Assembly: GCA_030639665.1 (NCBI GenBank)
Contig: DAOWCC010000135.1
Location: forward strand, 1-6,672
DNA from: Elusimicrobiota bacterium
GTDB taxonomy: Bacteria > Elusimicrobiota > Elusimicrobia > Elusimicrobiales > UBA9959
Direction: 5' to 3'
Length of the DNA stretch: 6,672 nt
In this document: one piece after another, positions 1 to 5,766 of the stretch
Numbering within the stretch: the first letter of the stretch is position 1
How the letters are laid out: each line of letters begins with the position of its first letter
Made by a program: the position numbers and the translations under genes
The notes under the pieces: model-generated
What the model was told of the DNA's origin: nothing
Databases searched by the model: none
What the model saw: the letters and a program-made list of their open reading frames with translations, nothing else

Positions 1-9
1 ATATACCAT

Positions 10-2523
10 ATGGCTGATTCCGCGATAAATTCTAACATTTTTGGTGAAAACTTTTCTTCCTTTGTGCTTGAACTCGAACAATTTAAAAGTTTGGATAAAC
101 TGGCGGCGCCCGCGCGAGAACACTTTTGCTCGGACAAACAAGTCTATACCATAATTCTTCAGACAATAAATTCTGAAACGGTATTTCCTGTTTTTACCGA
201 TACCCGCGAGATAAAACCGCCTTTACTGCAAAAGAAATCTCTGGATTTTCTTAAAATAATATTCTCGAATCCCGCCATACAAACAATTTTGATAAATCCT
301 TCCGCAGGAAAAACGGAACCGGAAAAAATTCCGGCCAAAACTATAAAATTGAACCGAAACAAGCTTTCAATAATGATAGGAAGCCTCCAATCGGATATAA
401 AAAAAGAAGATGCCGGCGTTTTTTTAAAAAAAATAATGAGTGAAATGAATCAAGGCAATTTTCATAACGCCAATTATATTTCAAGCCTGGCCATAGCTCA
501 AGGGAATGCTCAGCAAGTAGCGGCCGTTTACCCTCAAATCTTGATTAATCTGCGGCTTTATCAAGATGCTTATGATTTTATTGAAATTTTCCCAAAAAAC
601 CCCCTCATGCTTTATTATTCAGCCGTCATATTTCGCGTAACGGGTAATTTTAAAAGCACTTCGGAGATTTTAAATTCCATACCGGAAGATATCGGCATGG
701 AAAATAAAAAAAATCTTCAAAAAGCGTGGATAGATATGAGTTTGGGGAATTTTAACGAAGCCGCAAAAAAATTTAAAAGTCTTTTGATTTCACCGCTTGA
801 AAAAAATGAAGCCGGCATAGGCCTCGGAATGACTCTTTTTAAAAAAGGAATTTCCCAAAAAGATTTGCAAGCGCTTAACGAATCACTGAACATATTAAAA
901 GAATCTCTTGATTTGCCGGGTGGATTAAACGCGCAAGCTCATTTCTATATCGGAAACATCTACTTCAATACGACAAAATATCCCGAAGCGCTTGAACATT
1001 TTGAAAAATCTTTCCACTTGACTCCATCCCTGCCCACGATGATAAATCTGACGAATGCCTATTTAAAGCTGAATAAATATAAAGAAGCTTTGGATATGGT
1101 TTTGTTAATAGCTTTGGTGGATTTAAATTCCGCGGAAAAAATCTTAGCCCAATTTCCAAAAGATGTTCTTAAAGACTTGCCTACCGTCCACCCCGACATA
1201 TCCGCGGACAAAAACATCTCCCTGCCCGAATCAAAAGCGGAAGAAAAAAATGAGTTTCTTGAAGATAATTTAAAATCAAAATTTCCTGAAACGGAAAATG
1301 CAAAACCGCCGTCGGAAACCCCTAAAGCCGAATTCAATCAATCGGCCGATAAGACAAAACCAATTCCGCCGATTTTTTTGAAACCCCAAAAGAAACCGTC
1401 CGATAATTTGCCTCAAGAAAAAGAAGAATCCGAAAATACGGCGTCTCTTGCGCCAAATGAGCCGGTCTCGCAATCGGACAGACTCGCGCCGGATGAAGAA
1501 TCGCCGCAAGAAAAAGAAACTCCCCTGCATACGGCGTCTCTTGAAAGAAGTGAACCGATTCCTCAATCCGACAGAATCAAACCGACTGAAGAATTGCCGC
1601 AAGAAACCGAAAACGAATTTAAAATGGAATCCTCTTCAAATATCTTCAGTTCAAATATTCAAAATGCCCATCAAGCCGATAATGAGAATGACGAATTTAT
1701 TTCAAGAGCCTTTAAACTGGCTTCTCAGCTTGAAAATGATTTTGGCAAAAAAATCACTTTTAATGTTAACGGAATAACCGAAGTTGAGAAAAAAATAAGA
1801 ATCACTTTTCTGGGAGATCACTTTGACTATCAGCAAAAAGTTGATCTTGTGCTGGACTGCTCCGCTTTCCTATGTTATATGTTAAAGGAAAAATACAAAG
1901 GAAAACTTGTAAAATTCGCGGATTTTGACCCATGGGCATGGCCCATGCTGTTTGAAAACAGTGAAATGGTAACCTATCCGATTGAAAGGCTTTGGCGCCT
2001 TATTTCTCTTGAAAACATTCCTGACGCGGGCTGGCTTATCAGATATGTCCAATATTTGGACGGAATATTCCAAACAAAAGACCTTACTCAATATTCGGGA
2101 ATTACGGCGGTAAAAAATAAAATTCGCAGCCATCCTGAAAAAATCATTGACGCTCAAGCCGAGCATAAAAAAATAATGATATTAAATTCATCCTTGGACG
2201 AAACCAACGCGATAAAAATAAACCAAACCGGAATATCAGAACTCGAAAATTCCATAAAAATCAGATTTAAGCCGCAGGTGCCGCCAAGCAGCGAAGGTTG
2301 GAAATTATTAAGATGCTACGCGCATATTTTTGCTGAAATACTCATAAAAGAATTTAAATTTCAATGGTTCAATACGGAAGGAAATGACGGTCAATGGTCC
2401 ATGCATTCGCCCTGGATGACATTTATATTTCCTTTGGGAAAAGTTTACAAATGCGCCGCGAACGGCGAATCCCTTACGGAATATTTTGAGTATCTACTCG
2501 CGGAAAAAGAAGAACATACATAA
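10..2523 (+). CDS. SseB-like / TPR protein with duplicated C-terminal domain
   Basis: Protein of 837 aa with no signal peptide or membrane segment, so probably cytoplasmic. Residues about 15-120 resemble the SseB N-terminal domain: VFPVFTD at 58-64, then ILINPSAGK at 93-101, matching that family's 'pvFt...iNP.g' pattern. Residues about 140-375 are helical TPR-like repeats. The clearest pair is 308-375, with GNIYFNTTKYPEALEHFEKS and NAYLKLNKYKEALDM; a weaker one lies near 236-270. Residues about 390-555 form a Pro/Glu/Lys-rich linker holding two 31-residue repeats. Residues about 575-837 contain two copies of an unnamed domain (about 585-662 and 738-813). The ATG at 10 is the first in frame, but the nine bases before it are also open, so the true start and its ribosome site may lie outside the window. 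A protein-interaction or scaffold role is inferred from the TPRs. The SseB assignment is moderately sure; the function is unknown. Confidence 0.85.
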   Translation: MADSAINSNIFGENFSSFVLELEQFKSLDKLAAPAREHFCSDKQVYTIILQTINSETVFPVFTDTREIKPPLLQKKSLDFLKIIFSNPAIQTILINPSAGKTEPEKIPAKTIKLNRNKLSIMIGSLQSDIKKEDAGVFLKKIMSEMNQGNFHNANYISSLAIAQGNAQQVAAVYPQILINLRLYQDAYDFIEIFPKNPLMLYYSAVIFRVTGNFKSTSEILNSIPEDIGMENKKNLQKAWIDMSLGNFNEAAKKFKSLLISPLEKNEAGIGLGMTLFKKGISQKDLQALNESLNILKESLDLPGGLNAQAHFYIGNIYFNTTKYPEALEHFEKSFHLTPSLPTMINLTNAYLKLNKYKEALDMVLLIALVDLNSAEKILAQFPKDVLKDLPTVHPDISADKNISLPESKAEEKNEFLEDNLKSKFPETENAKPPSETPKAEFNQSADKTKPIPPIFLKPQKKPSDNLPQEKEESENTASLAPNEPVSQSDRLAPDEESPQEKETPLHTASLERSEPIPQSDRIKPTEELPQETENEFKMESSSNIFSSNIQNAHQADNENDEFISRAFKLASQLENDFGKKITFNVNGITEVEKKIRITFLGDHFDYQQKVDLVLDCSAFLCYMLKEKYKGKLVKFADFDPWAWPMLFENSEMVTYPIERLWRLISLENIPDAGWLIRYVQYLDGIFQTKDLTQYSGITAVKNKIRSHPEKIIDAQAEHKKIMILNSSLDETNAIKINQTGISELENSIKIRFKPQVPPSSEGWKLLRCYAHIFAEILIKEFKFQWFNTEGNDGQWSMHSPWMTFIFPLGKVYKCAANGESLTEYFEYLLAEKEEHT
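1411..1596 (+). repeat. Two tandem 93-bp units encoding a 31-aa linker repeat
   Basis: Units 1411-1503 and 1504-1596 are exactly 93 bp each and lie in frame in the linker of the first gene (residues 468-498 and 499-529). Each starts PQEKE, then has TASL, EP, QSDR and a final EE. I count 18 of 31 residues identical. A third, broken start (PQETE) follows at 1597, and a degenerate NLPQEKE end precedes unit 1. The repeat is in phase with the reading frame, acidic and proline-rich, which fits an extendable disordered spacer between the TPR and C-terminal parts. Confidence 0.85.
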
Positions 2524-2524
2524 T

Positions 2525-2539
2525 TCCGCCAAAGGCGGA
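2525..2539. other. Small hairpin just after the first gene
   Basis: TCCGCC, loop AAA, GGCGGA form a perfect 6-bp stem starting two bases after the stop codon at 2523. No T-run follows on either strand, so it is not a standard intrinsic terminator. It could stabilise the 3' end of the transcript or be a short genome-wide palindromic repeat. Confidence 0.5.
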
Positions 2540-2549
2540 GGCCAGAGAC

Positions 2550-2570
2550 TACAGGTCACAGGTTACAGGT
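2550..2570. repeat. Heptamer repeat cluster A (YACAGGT x3)
   Basis: TACAGGT (2550-2556), CACAGGT (2557-2563) and TACAGGT (2564-2570) follow each other at an exact 7-bp period. Weaker copies flank them (CAGAGAC at 2543, CACCAG at 2571). The cluster lies between the first gene and the convergent VOC gene and is non-coding on both strands. Confidence 0.75.
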
Positions 2571-2576
2571 CACCAG

Positions 2577-2611
2577 AAAAAACAAAAAAACAGAAACAAT
2601 GCGCTTAGCGC
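2577..2611 (-). terminator. Possible intrinsic terminator of the VOC gene
   Basis: Read on the minus strand, GCGC-TAA-GCGC (2611-2601) forms a short stem whose loop is the VOC stop codon. It is followed by a T-rich tract (plus-strand A-runs at 2577-2597). The stem is only 4 bp with a 3-nt loop, so the call is weak. The position at the end of the gene is right. Confidence 0.35.
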
Positions 2612-3012
2612 GTTTCGAGACACTGAGCGAAGCGCAAAAGATAACCATCAGGATCTTGAACAAGGAATTCCCGCTGTCCTTCGACACCGGCCGCAGTTTG
2701 ATACCATGAGTCGCGTAGTTCTCGATAGAGCGAATGCTTTGCCTTTGCCAACCTATCCAATATTGGGCTTACATCCGAAACCTCGATTTGAAAATTTACG
2801 CCTCGCCCCAAAGGTGGCGAAAGTTCGGCGGTTTTCCAAGCGTCAGCATGACTTTCCTCGAGCATAATTTGCGCCGACTCATACTCCAAATAAACGAAGC
2901 GTGGTCTGTCTCGCTCATAGGAAATACGAAACCCAAGAATTTTGACATAAAATTGGACTGCCTTTTCAAAATCAAAAACCGTTAATTCGGGAACCAGTTT
3001 ATTCGACTCCAT
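2605..3012 (-). CDS. VOC-family (glyoxalase / bleomycin-resistance-like) protein
   Basis: A 135-aa protein of normal length for a single-chain VOC unit (two beta-alpha-beta-beta-beta modules). Family signatures: VPELTVFDFEKAVQFYVKILGF at the start (residues 7-28), AQIMLEES at 47-54, the GRGVNFQIEV turn at 69-78, and DPDGYLLRF at 120-128. These match the bleomycin-resistance-type branch, whose members often bind a small toxic ligand rather than acting as metal-dependent glyoxalases. I cannot place clear metal ligands, so substrate and activity are open. The start ATG (minus strand, 3012-3010) follows AGAGGGG (3023-3017) by 4 nt. The gene is transcribed opposite to its neighbours, and three hand-counted lines give about 50 % GC, richer than nearby genes, which suggests recent acquisition. 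Confidence 0.85.
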   Translation of the reverse strand: MESNKLVPELTVFDFEKAVQFYVKILGFRISYERDRPRFVYLEYESAQIMLEESHADAWKTAELSPPLGRGVNFQIEVSDVSPILDRLAKAKHSLYRELRDSWYQTAAGVEGQREFLVQDPDGYLLRFAQCLETR

Positions 3013-3068
3013 AAAACCCCTCTACGGCACAATTTATCATTCTGTGTATCTTCTTCATTATGTTGGTT

Positions 3069-3098
3069 ATCCTAATTTATTATTAAATATTGTGTCAA
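3069..3098 (-). promoter_or_regulatory. Likely promoter of the VOC gene
   Basis: On the minus strand a perfect -35 TTGACA (plus 3093-3098) is followed after 18 nt by TAGGAT (plus 3069-3074), matching 4 of 6 bases of the -10 consensus. The leader to the ATG at 3012 would be about 50 nt and includes the AGAGGGG ribosome site. Confidence 0.5.
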
Positions 3099-3108
3099 GT
3101 AAATACAT

Positions 3109-3156
3109 TTAACGCAATTAACGCGCAACGCTACTAACCCTATTAACGCTTAATGC
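3109..3156. repeat. Heptamer repeat cluster B (TTAACGC-type, six copies)
   Basis: TTAACGC at 3109, 3118 and 3143, with variants GCAACGC (3125), CTAACCC (3134) and TTAATGC (3150). Copies are spaced 7 or 9 bp apart, the extra two bases being AA or TA. On the minus strand the unit reads GCGTTAA, one base away from the GAGTTAA unit of the cluster after dcd. It sits between the VOC promoter and the IS-like element, in non-coding DNA. Confidence 0.7.
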
Positions 3157-3164
3157 CTTTTTAT

Positions 3165-3194
3165 GAGTGTGTAAAAATTTCTGTGTAAATGGCT
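3165..3194 (+). repeat. Left terminal inverted repeat of the IS256-like element
   Basis: Begins GAGTGTGTAAAA and has a second GTGTAAATGGCT at its inner end (3183-3194). GTGTAAAT (3183-3190) can also pair with ATTTACAC at 3224-3231 just inside, a subterminal inverted copy. Confidence 0.65.
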
Positions 3195-3425
3195 TTTTAA
3201 TTTATTGGAGTTATGCCAGTTATATTTACACGCATGACCATGGTCGCTTAGTACTGCGCCATTCCGTATCTCAGCCTCCAGGTAAGCCCAAGTCGGCTTC
3301 CGAACGGCCATGCTTAGCAAACACAACTGTCATCATCAGGTCTTTTTTTTGTTGTAAGAGGTGTCCCAACCCTACTTAAGATAAATCCGAATCACCCCTG
3401 CCTAAATAAGGAACGCTTTATTAAA

Positions 3426-3455
3426 AGCCGTTTACACAATTTAGTTGACACTCTC
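3426..3455 (-). repeat. Right terminal inverted repeat of the IS256-like element
   Basis: Read inward on the minus strand it begins GAGAGTGTCAAC and ends GTGTAAACGGCT, the partner of the left end. On the plus strand it contains TTGACA at 3445-3450. Confidence 0.65.
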
Positions 3456-3480
3456 TGTTTTTTTATTGATTCCTATCAAT
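3445..3480 (+). promoter_or_regulatory. Outward -35 box in the element end plus a palindrome ahead of the peptidase gene
   Basis: TTGACA at 3445-3450 is a perfect -35 facing the peptidase operon. At normal spacing (3467-3473) I see no good -10, so promoter strength is doubtful; TATAAA at 3495-3500 is too far away for this -35. A perfect inverted repeat ATTGAT-TCCT-ATCAAT lies at 3465-3480, where a -10 region or operator would fall. It could be a binding site for a dimeric regulator. The calls for the -35 and the palindrome are direct readings; function is inferred. Confidence 0.35.
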
Positions 3481-3506
3481 GATTATTTGTAAGGTATAAA
3501 AAATAT

Positions 3507-3512
3507 AAGAGG
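3507..3512 (+). promoter_or_regulatory. Ribosome binding site that sets the peptidase start
   Basis: AAGAGG lies 8 nt before the ATG at 3521. The alternative GTG at 3512 would lie inside this site, so the ATG is chosen. Confidence 0.8.
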
Positions 3513-3520
3513 TGTCTAAA

Positions 3521-4936
3521 ATGAAGAAACTCGCGCTTTTCCTAACTTTGTCTTTCTTTTCCGTAAATATCTACGCCTATAAAAATATTACCCTCAATTC
3601 CCCGAATTTAAAAGAAATTATAAGTATCTCTGAAAGCAATACGACTATCCCTTCCGCGACCGAGAAAGAACCAAAAAACTCTTCCGCCGATTGGCTGATA
3701 ATGGTTTATATGAACGGAAAAAGCAATATAGAACCTTTCGCTCTCACTGACATGAACAGATTTGAATCCATAGGCTCAAGCTCTAAGGTGAAAATTGTCG
3801 TGGAACTTGGCCGCCCCAAAGGGTTGGATAATGATACCACAGCGGATGGAGATTGGACGGGAATAAGAAGATATCTTGTGGTTAAAGATAATGATATGGA
3901 GAAAATAACTTCTCCGGTTTTAATGGATTTGGGCGATAAAGATATGGGAGATTGGCGACAAGTTTCCAATTTTCTTCAATGGGCCAAAACAAATTATCCC
4001 GCGAAAAAAACCATGCTCATATTGTGGGATCACGGCTGGGGCTGGCTTGACCCTAAAAAAACCTCCGCTTCTCTTATAGATGGCCGGAAAGAAATTTCAA
4101 TACCGGGAGATAAATCCATATCGCATGATTTTGTCACCGGCAATTACATAAAAACAAATGAACTGCATAAAATATTTGAAAAAACGGGTAAGGTGGATCT
4201 TTATGCCAGTATGGCCTGCTTTATGCAAATGGCGGAAATAAGCTATCAAATAAAGGATTATGCCGATATCATAGTGGGCTCTGAAGAAGTGGTGCAATTG
4301 CCCAGTTTTAATTTCGAGGATTTTTCCAGCCTGATGCTTGCCAATCCCGAAGCCACGGCGAGTGAAGCGGGAATCTTTTTAGTGGACACATTTAAAGAAA
4401 TGTATTCCAGACCCGAATATTCCGATATGCTTGAGGAAACAAAATACGGCGTTCAACTCTCGGCAATAAAAGCTTCCATGATGGAAAGCTTTGGAAAGAA
4501 ACTTTCCGCCTGGGCCAAAGCAGCGATGAAAGTCAATGACCGAAATGCCATGAGCAAAGCAAAAAAAGACGCGCTTAGATTTGAAGTCGGAGATGATATT
4601 ACCGACCCTAAAAAGGAAATCTCCTTTTACGGGGATATTTATGATTTTGTGAGAATTGTAAACGAAAACTTGAATAAAAACATCAGCGGCTCCGAAACTT
4701 TAAAAGCTTCCGGCATCGCTCTGCAAAATTTTATCGATAATAAATTGGTAATCAAAAATGTTTTTCATGGAAAAGACAGGACGGGAAAAGATTATTCCAA
4801 AACCCACGGCATAGCAGTTCATATTCCGGGAAAACCCGGAACATTGATAGAGTATGAAGATACTTATGGAAAACTTGAATTCGCGAAAGCCACCAATTGG
4901 GAAAAATTCATAAACTATCTAAAAGAAATAAATTAA
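3521..4936 (+). CDS. Secreted clostripain-family (C11) cysteine peptidase
   Basis: A 471-aa precursor. Residues 1-19 form a signal peptide (MKK, hydrophobic core, cut likely after IYA), so the mature protein is exported. After a polar linker (20-55) the peptidase C11 domain, of caspase-like fold, fills the rest: WLIMVYMNGKSNIEP at 58-72 is the first core strand. LILWDHGWGW carries catalytic His171, and DLYASMACFMQMAEISYQI carries catalytic Cys233. Family members cut proteins after Arg or Lys. Here the residue two before the Cys is Met231, where clostripain-type enzymes have the Asp of the DAC motif that is thought to bind the basic P1 side chain, so specificity may differ. The gene leads a run of overlapping genes. 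Its stop (TAA, 4934-4936) shares one base with the next ATG. Family assignment is firm; the substrate is unknown. Confidence 0.92.
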   Translation: MKKLALFLTLSFFSVNIYAYKNITLNSPNLKEIISISESNTTIPSATEKEPKNSSADWLIMVYMNGKSNIEPFALTDMNRFESIGSSSKVKIVVELGRPKGLDNDTTADGDWTGIRRYLVVKDNDMEKITSPVLMDLGDKDMGDWRQVSNFLQWAKTNYPAKKTMLILWDHGWGWLDPKKTSASLIDGRKEISIPGDKSISHDFVTGNYIKTNELHKIFEKTGKVDLYASMACFMQMAEISYQIKDYADIIVGSEEVVQLPSFNFEDFSSLMLANPEATASEAGIFLVDTFKEMYSRPEYSDMLEETKYGVQLSAIKASMMESFGKKLSAWAKAAMKVNDRNAMSKAKKDALRFEVGDDITDPKKEISFYGDIYDFVRIVNENLNKNISGSETLKASGIALQNFIDNKLVIKNVFHGKDRTGKDYSKTHGIAVHIPGKPGTLIEYEDTYGKLEFAKATNWEKFINYLKEIN

Positions 4937-5766
4937 TGGCATTGCCTTCTCAAAAAAATTATGAAGCCGGATCAAATTTTAAACCCGCTTTTTTCTTTTT
5001 AAATAAAACCCAGAGATTCGCTTTATCAAGCGTATACGCTTACTGTAGAATCGTGGACGATATCGCCGATGATTTGCGCGCCTCTCAAGAAACAAAAGAG
5101 CGAGAGCTAAACGCGTGGGCTGAAGAAATAGAAAACACTTTTAAAAACAAGCCTTCCTTGCCGGTAACAAAAAACCTGTTAAAAGCCATAAAAGATTTTG
5201 ATTTAAAAAAAGAGCATTTTCTCCTTATCCTTGACGGCATGAAAATGGATATGCGTAAAAAGGAATATCAAAGTTTTGATGAACTTAAAGCGTATATGTA
5301 TCGCGTCGCGTCCGCGGTGGGTTTTTTATGCATTGGAATATTCGGTTATGACAGTGAAAAATCGGAAAAATATTGTGAAAATATAGGCTACGCGCTTCAA
5401 ACCACCAATATAGTAAGAGATGTTTTTGAAGATGTAAAATTGAACAGAATTTATCTTCCCGCCGAAGATATGAAAAAGTTTGGCGTAACAAAGCAAGAAT
5501 TAAATGATTTAACTTATTCCGACAATTTTATAGAATTAATGAAGTTTGAAGCTAAACGCGCGCGCGGCTATTATGACAGTCTGGATGAATTTATAGATCC
5601 GGCAAAAAAGAAAAAGCTATTGCCGCTGATGATAATGGCTGAATTATATAAAGCCATACTGGACAAAATAGAAGAAAGCAATTTTAAGTCTCTAAAATTT
5701 AAAACAAAATTAAACGGCTTTGAAAAAATGAAAGCCATTTATAAAGCCTGGAGGAAGTCATGTTAA
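4936..5766 (+). CDS. Squalene/phytoene synthase family protein
   Basis: A 276-aa enzyme, normal length for the bacterial CrtB/HpnC/HpnD group, which joins two prenyl diphosphates head to head (phytoene, or presqualene diphosphate/squalene). Seen in the sequence: first Asp-rich motif YCRIVDDIADD (residues 36-46), the YRVASAVGFLCIGIFG helix (122-137), and the second motif NIVRDVFEDVKLNRIYLP (158-175). Both Mg-diphosphate-binding motifs are intact, so it should be active. No desaturase, HpnE-like oxidase or cyclase is in the window, so carotenoid and hopanoid/squalene roles cannot be told apart. The ATG at 4936 overlaps the peptidase stop (TAATG) with no good Shine-Dalgarno before it, pointing to coupled re-initiation. 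An upstream in-frame TTG at 4897 would add 13 basic residues and is less likely. Confidence 0.92.
   Translation: MALPSQKNYEAGSNFKPAFFFLNKTQRFALSSVYAYCRIVDDIADDLRASQETKERELNAWAEEIENTFKNKPSLPVTKNLLKAIKDFDLKKEHFLLILDGMKMDMRKKEYQSFDELKAYMYRVASAVGFLCIGIFGYDSEKSEKYCENIGYALQTTNIVRDVFEDVKLNRIYLPAEDMKKFGVTKQELNDLTYSDNFIELMKFEAKRARGYYDSLDEFIDPAKKKKLLPLMIMAELYKAILDKIEESNFKSLKFKTKLNGFEKMKAIYKAWRKSC
5750..5754 (+). promoter_or_regulatory. Ribosome binding site for dcd
   Basis: GGAGG lies inside the 3' end of the synthase gene, 5 nt before the dcd ATG at 5760. It is a strong site, so dcd need not depend wholly on coupling. Confidence 0.8.

Larger units (their letters stand above)
3165..3455. mobile_element. 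291-bp IS256-like non-autonomous element (MITE or deletion remnant)
   Basis: The ends are 30-bp imperfect inverted repeats, 3165-3194 and 3426-3455, matching at 21 of 30 positions. Both start GAG.GTGT and contain TGTGTAAA.GGC further in, a pattern typical of IS256-family ends. The flanks 3154-3164 and 3456-3466 match at 9 of 11 bases (TG..TTTTTAT), possibly a decayed target duplication, though T-rich. No reading frame inside resembles a transposase. The interior is locally GC-rich and structured: the palindrome GACCATGGTC at 3236-3245, and CATGGTCG (3239-3246) able to pair with CGGCCATG (3305-3312). Nothing else is recognisable between 3195 and 3425. The stretch 3013-3520 holds no convincing gene: it contains the VOC promoter, heptamer cluster B, this element and the peptidase leader. 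Confidence 0.6.

Noticed and set aside
1276..1602. 108-aa antisense ORF rich in Arg and Phe within the first gene
   Set aside because: It is a mirror of the acidic, Pro/Lys-rich linker and its tandem repeat; no start signals or family features.
1448..1777. 109-aa ORF in another plus frame of the linker
   Set aside because: Basic low-complexity shadow caused by the repeat and the A-rich codons; no ribosome site or domain.
1931..1947. Perfect inverted repeat CATGGGC-ATG-GCCCATG
   Set aside because: It lies in the coding sequence and follows from the codons of the WAWPM motif; no sign of a separate role.
2543..2576. Short periodic repeats considered as a CRISPR array
   Set aside because: Unit is 7 bp with no spacers; no cas gene in the window.
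2734..2985. 83-aa plus-strand ORF opposite the VOC gene
   Set aside because: Shadow of a well-supported minus-strand gene.
3150..3311. 53-aa minus-strand ORF starting MAVRKPTWAYLEAE
   Set aside because: It runs out of the IS-like element through its left inverted repeat into the heptamer cluster, has no ribosome site and matches nothing I recognise.
3327..3350. T8 run as an intrinsic terminator
   Set aside because: Only a 3-bp stem can be drawn before it, so it does not qualify.
3167..3379. 70-aa plus-strand ORF starting with GTG in the left inverted repeat
   Set aside because: No ribosome site, no recognisable motif; crosses the inverted repeat and structured core.
3355..3516. 11-bp direct repeat TAAGAGGTGTC at 3355-3365 and 3506-3516
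   Set aside because: A few 11-bp repeats are expected by chance in 6.7 kb, and the second copy is explained by the ribosome site.
4097..4297. 66-aa antisense ORF within the peptidase gene
   Set aside because: Shadow of the conserved catalytic region on the other strand.
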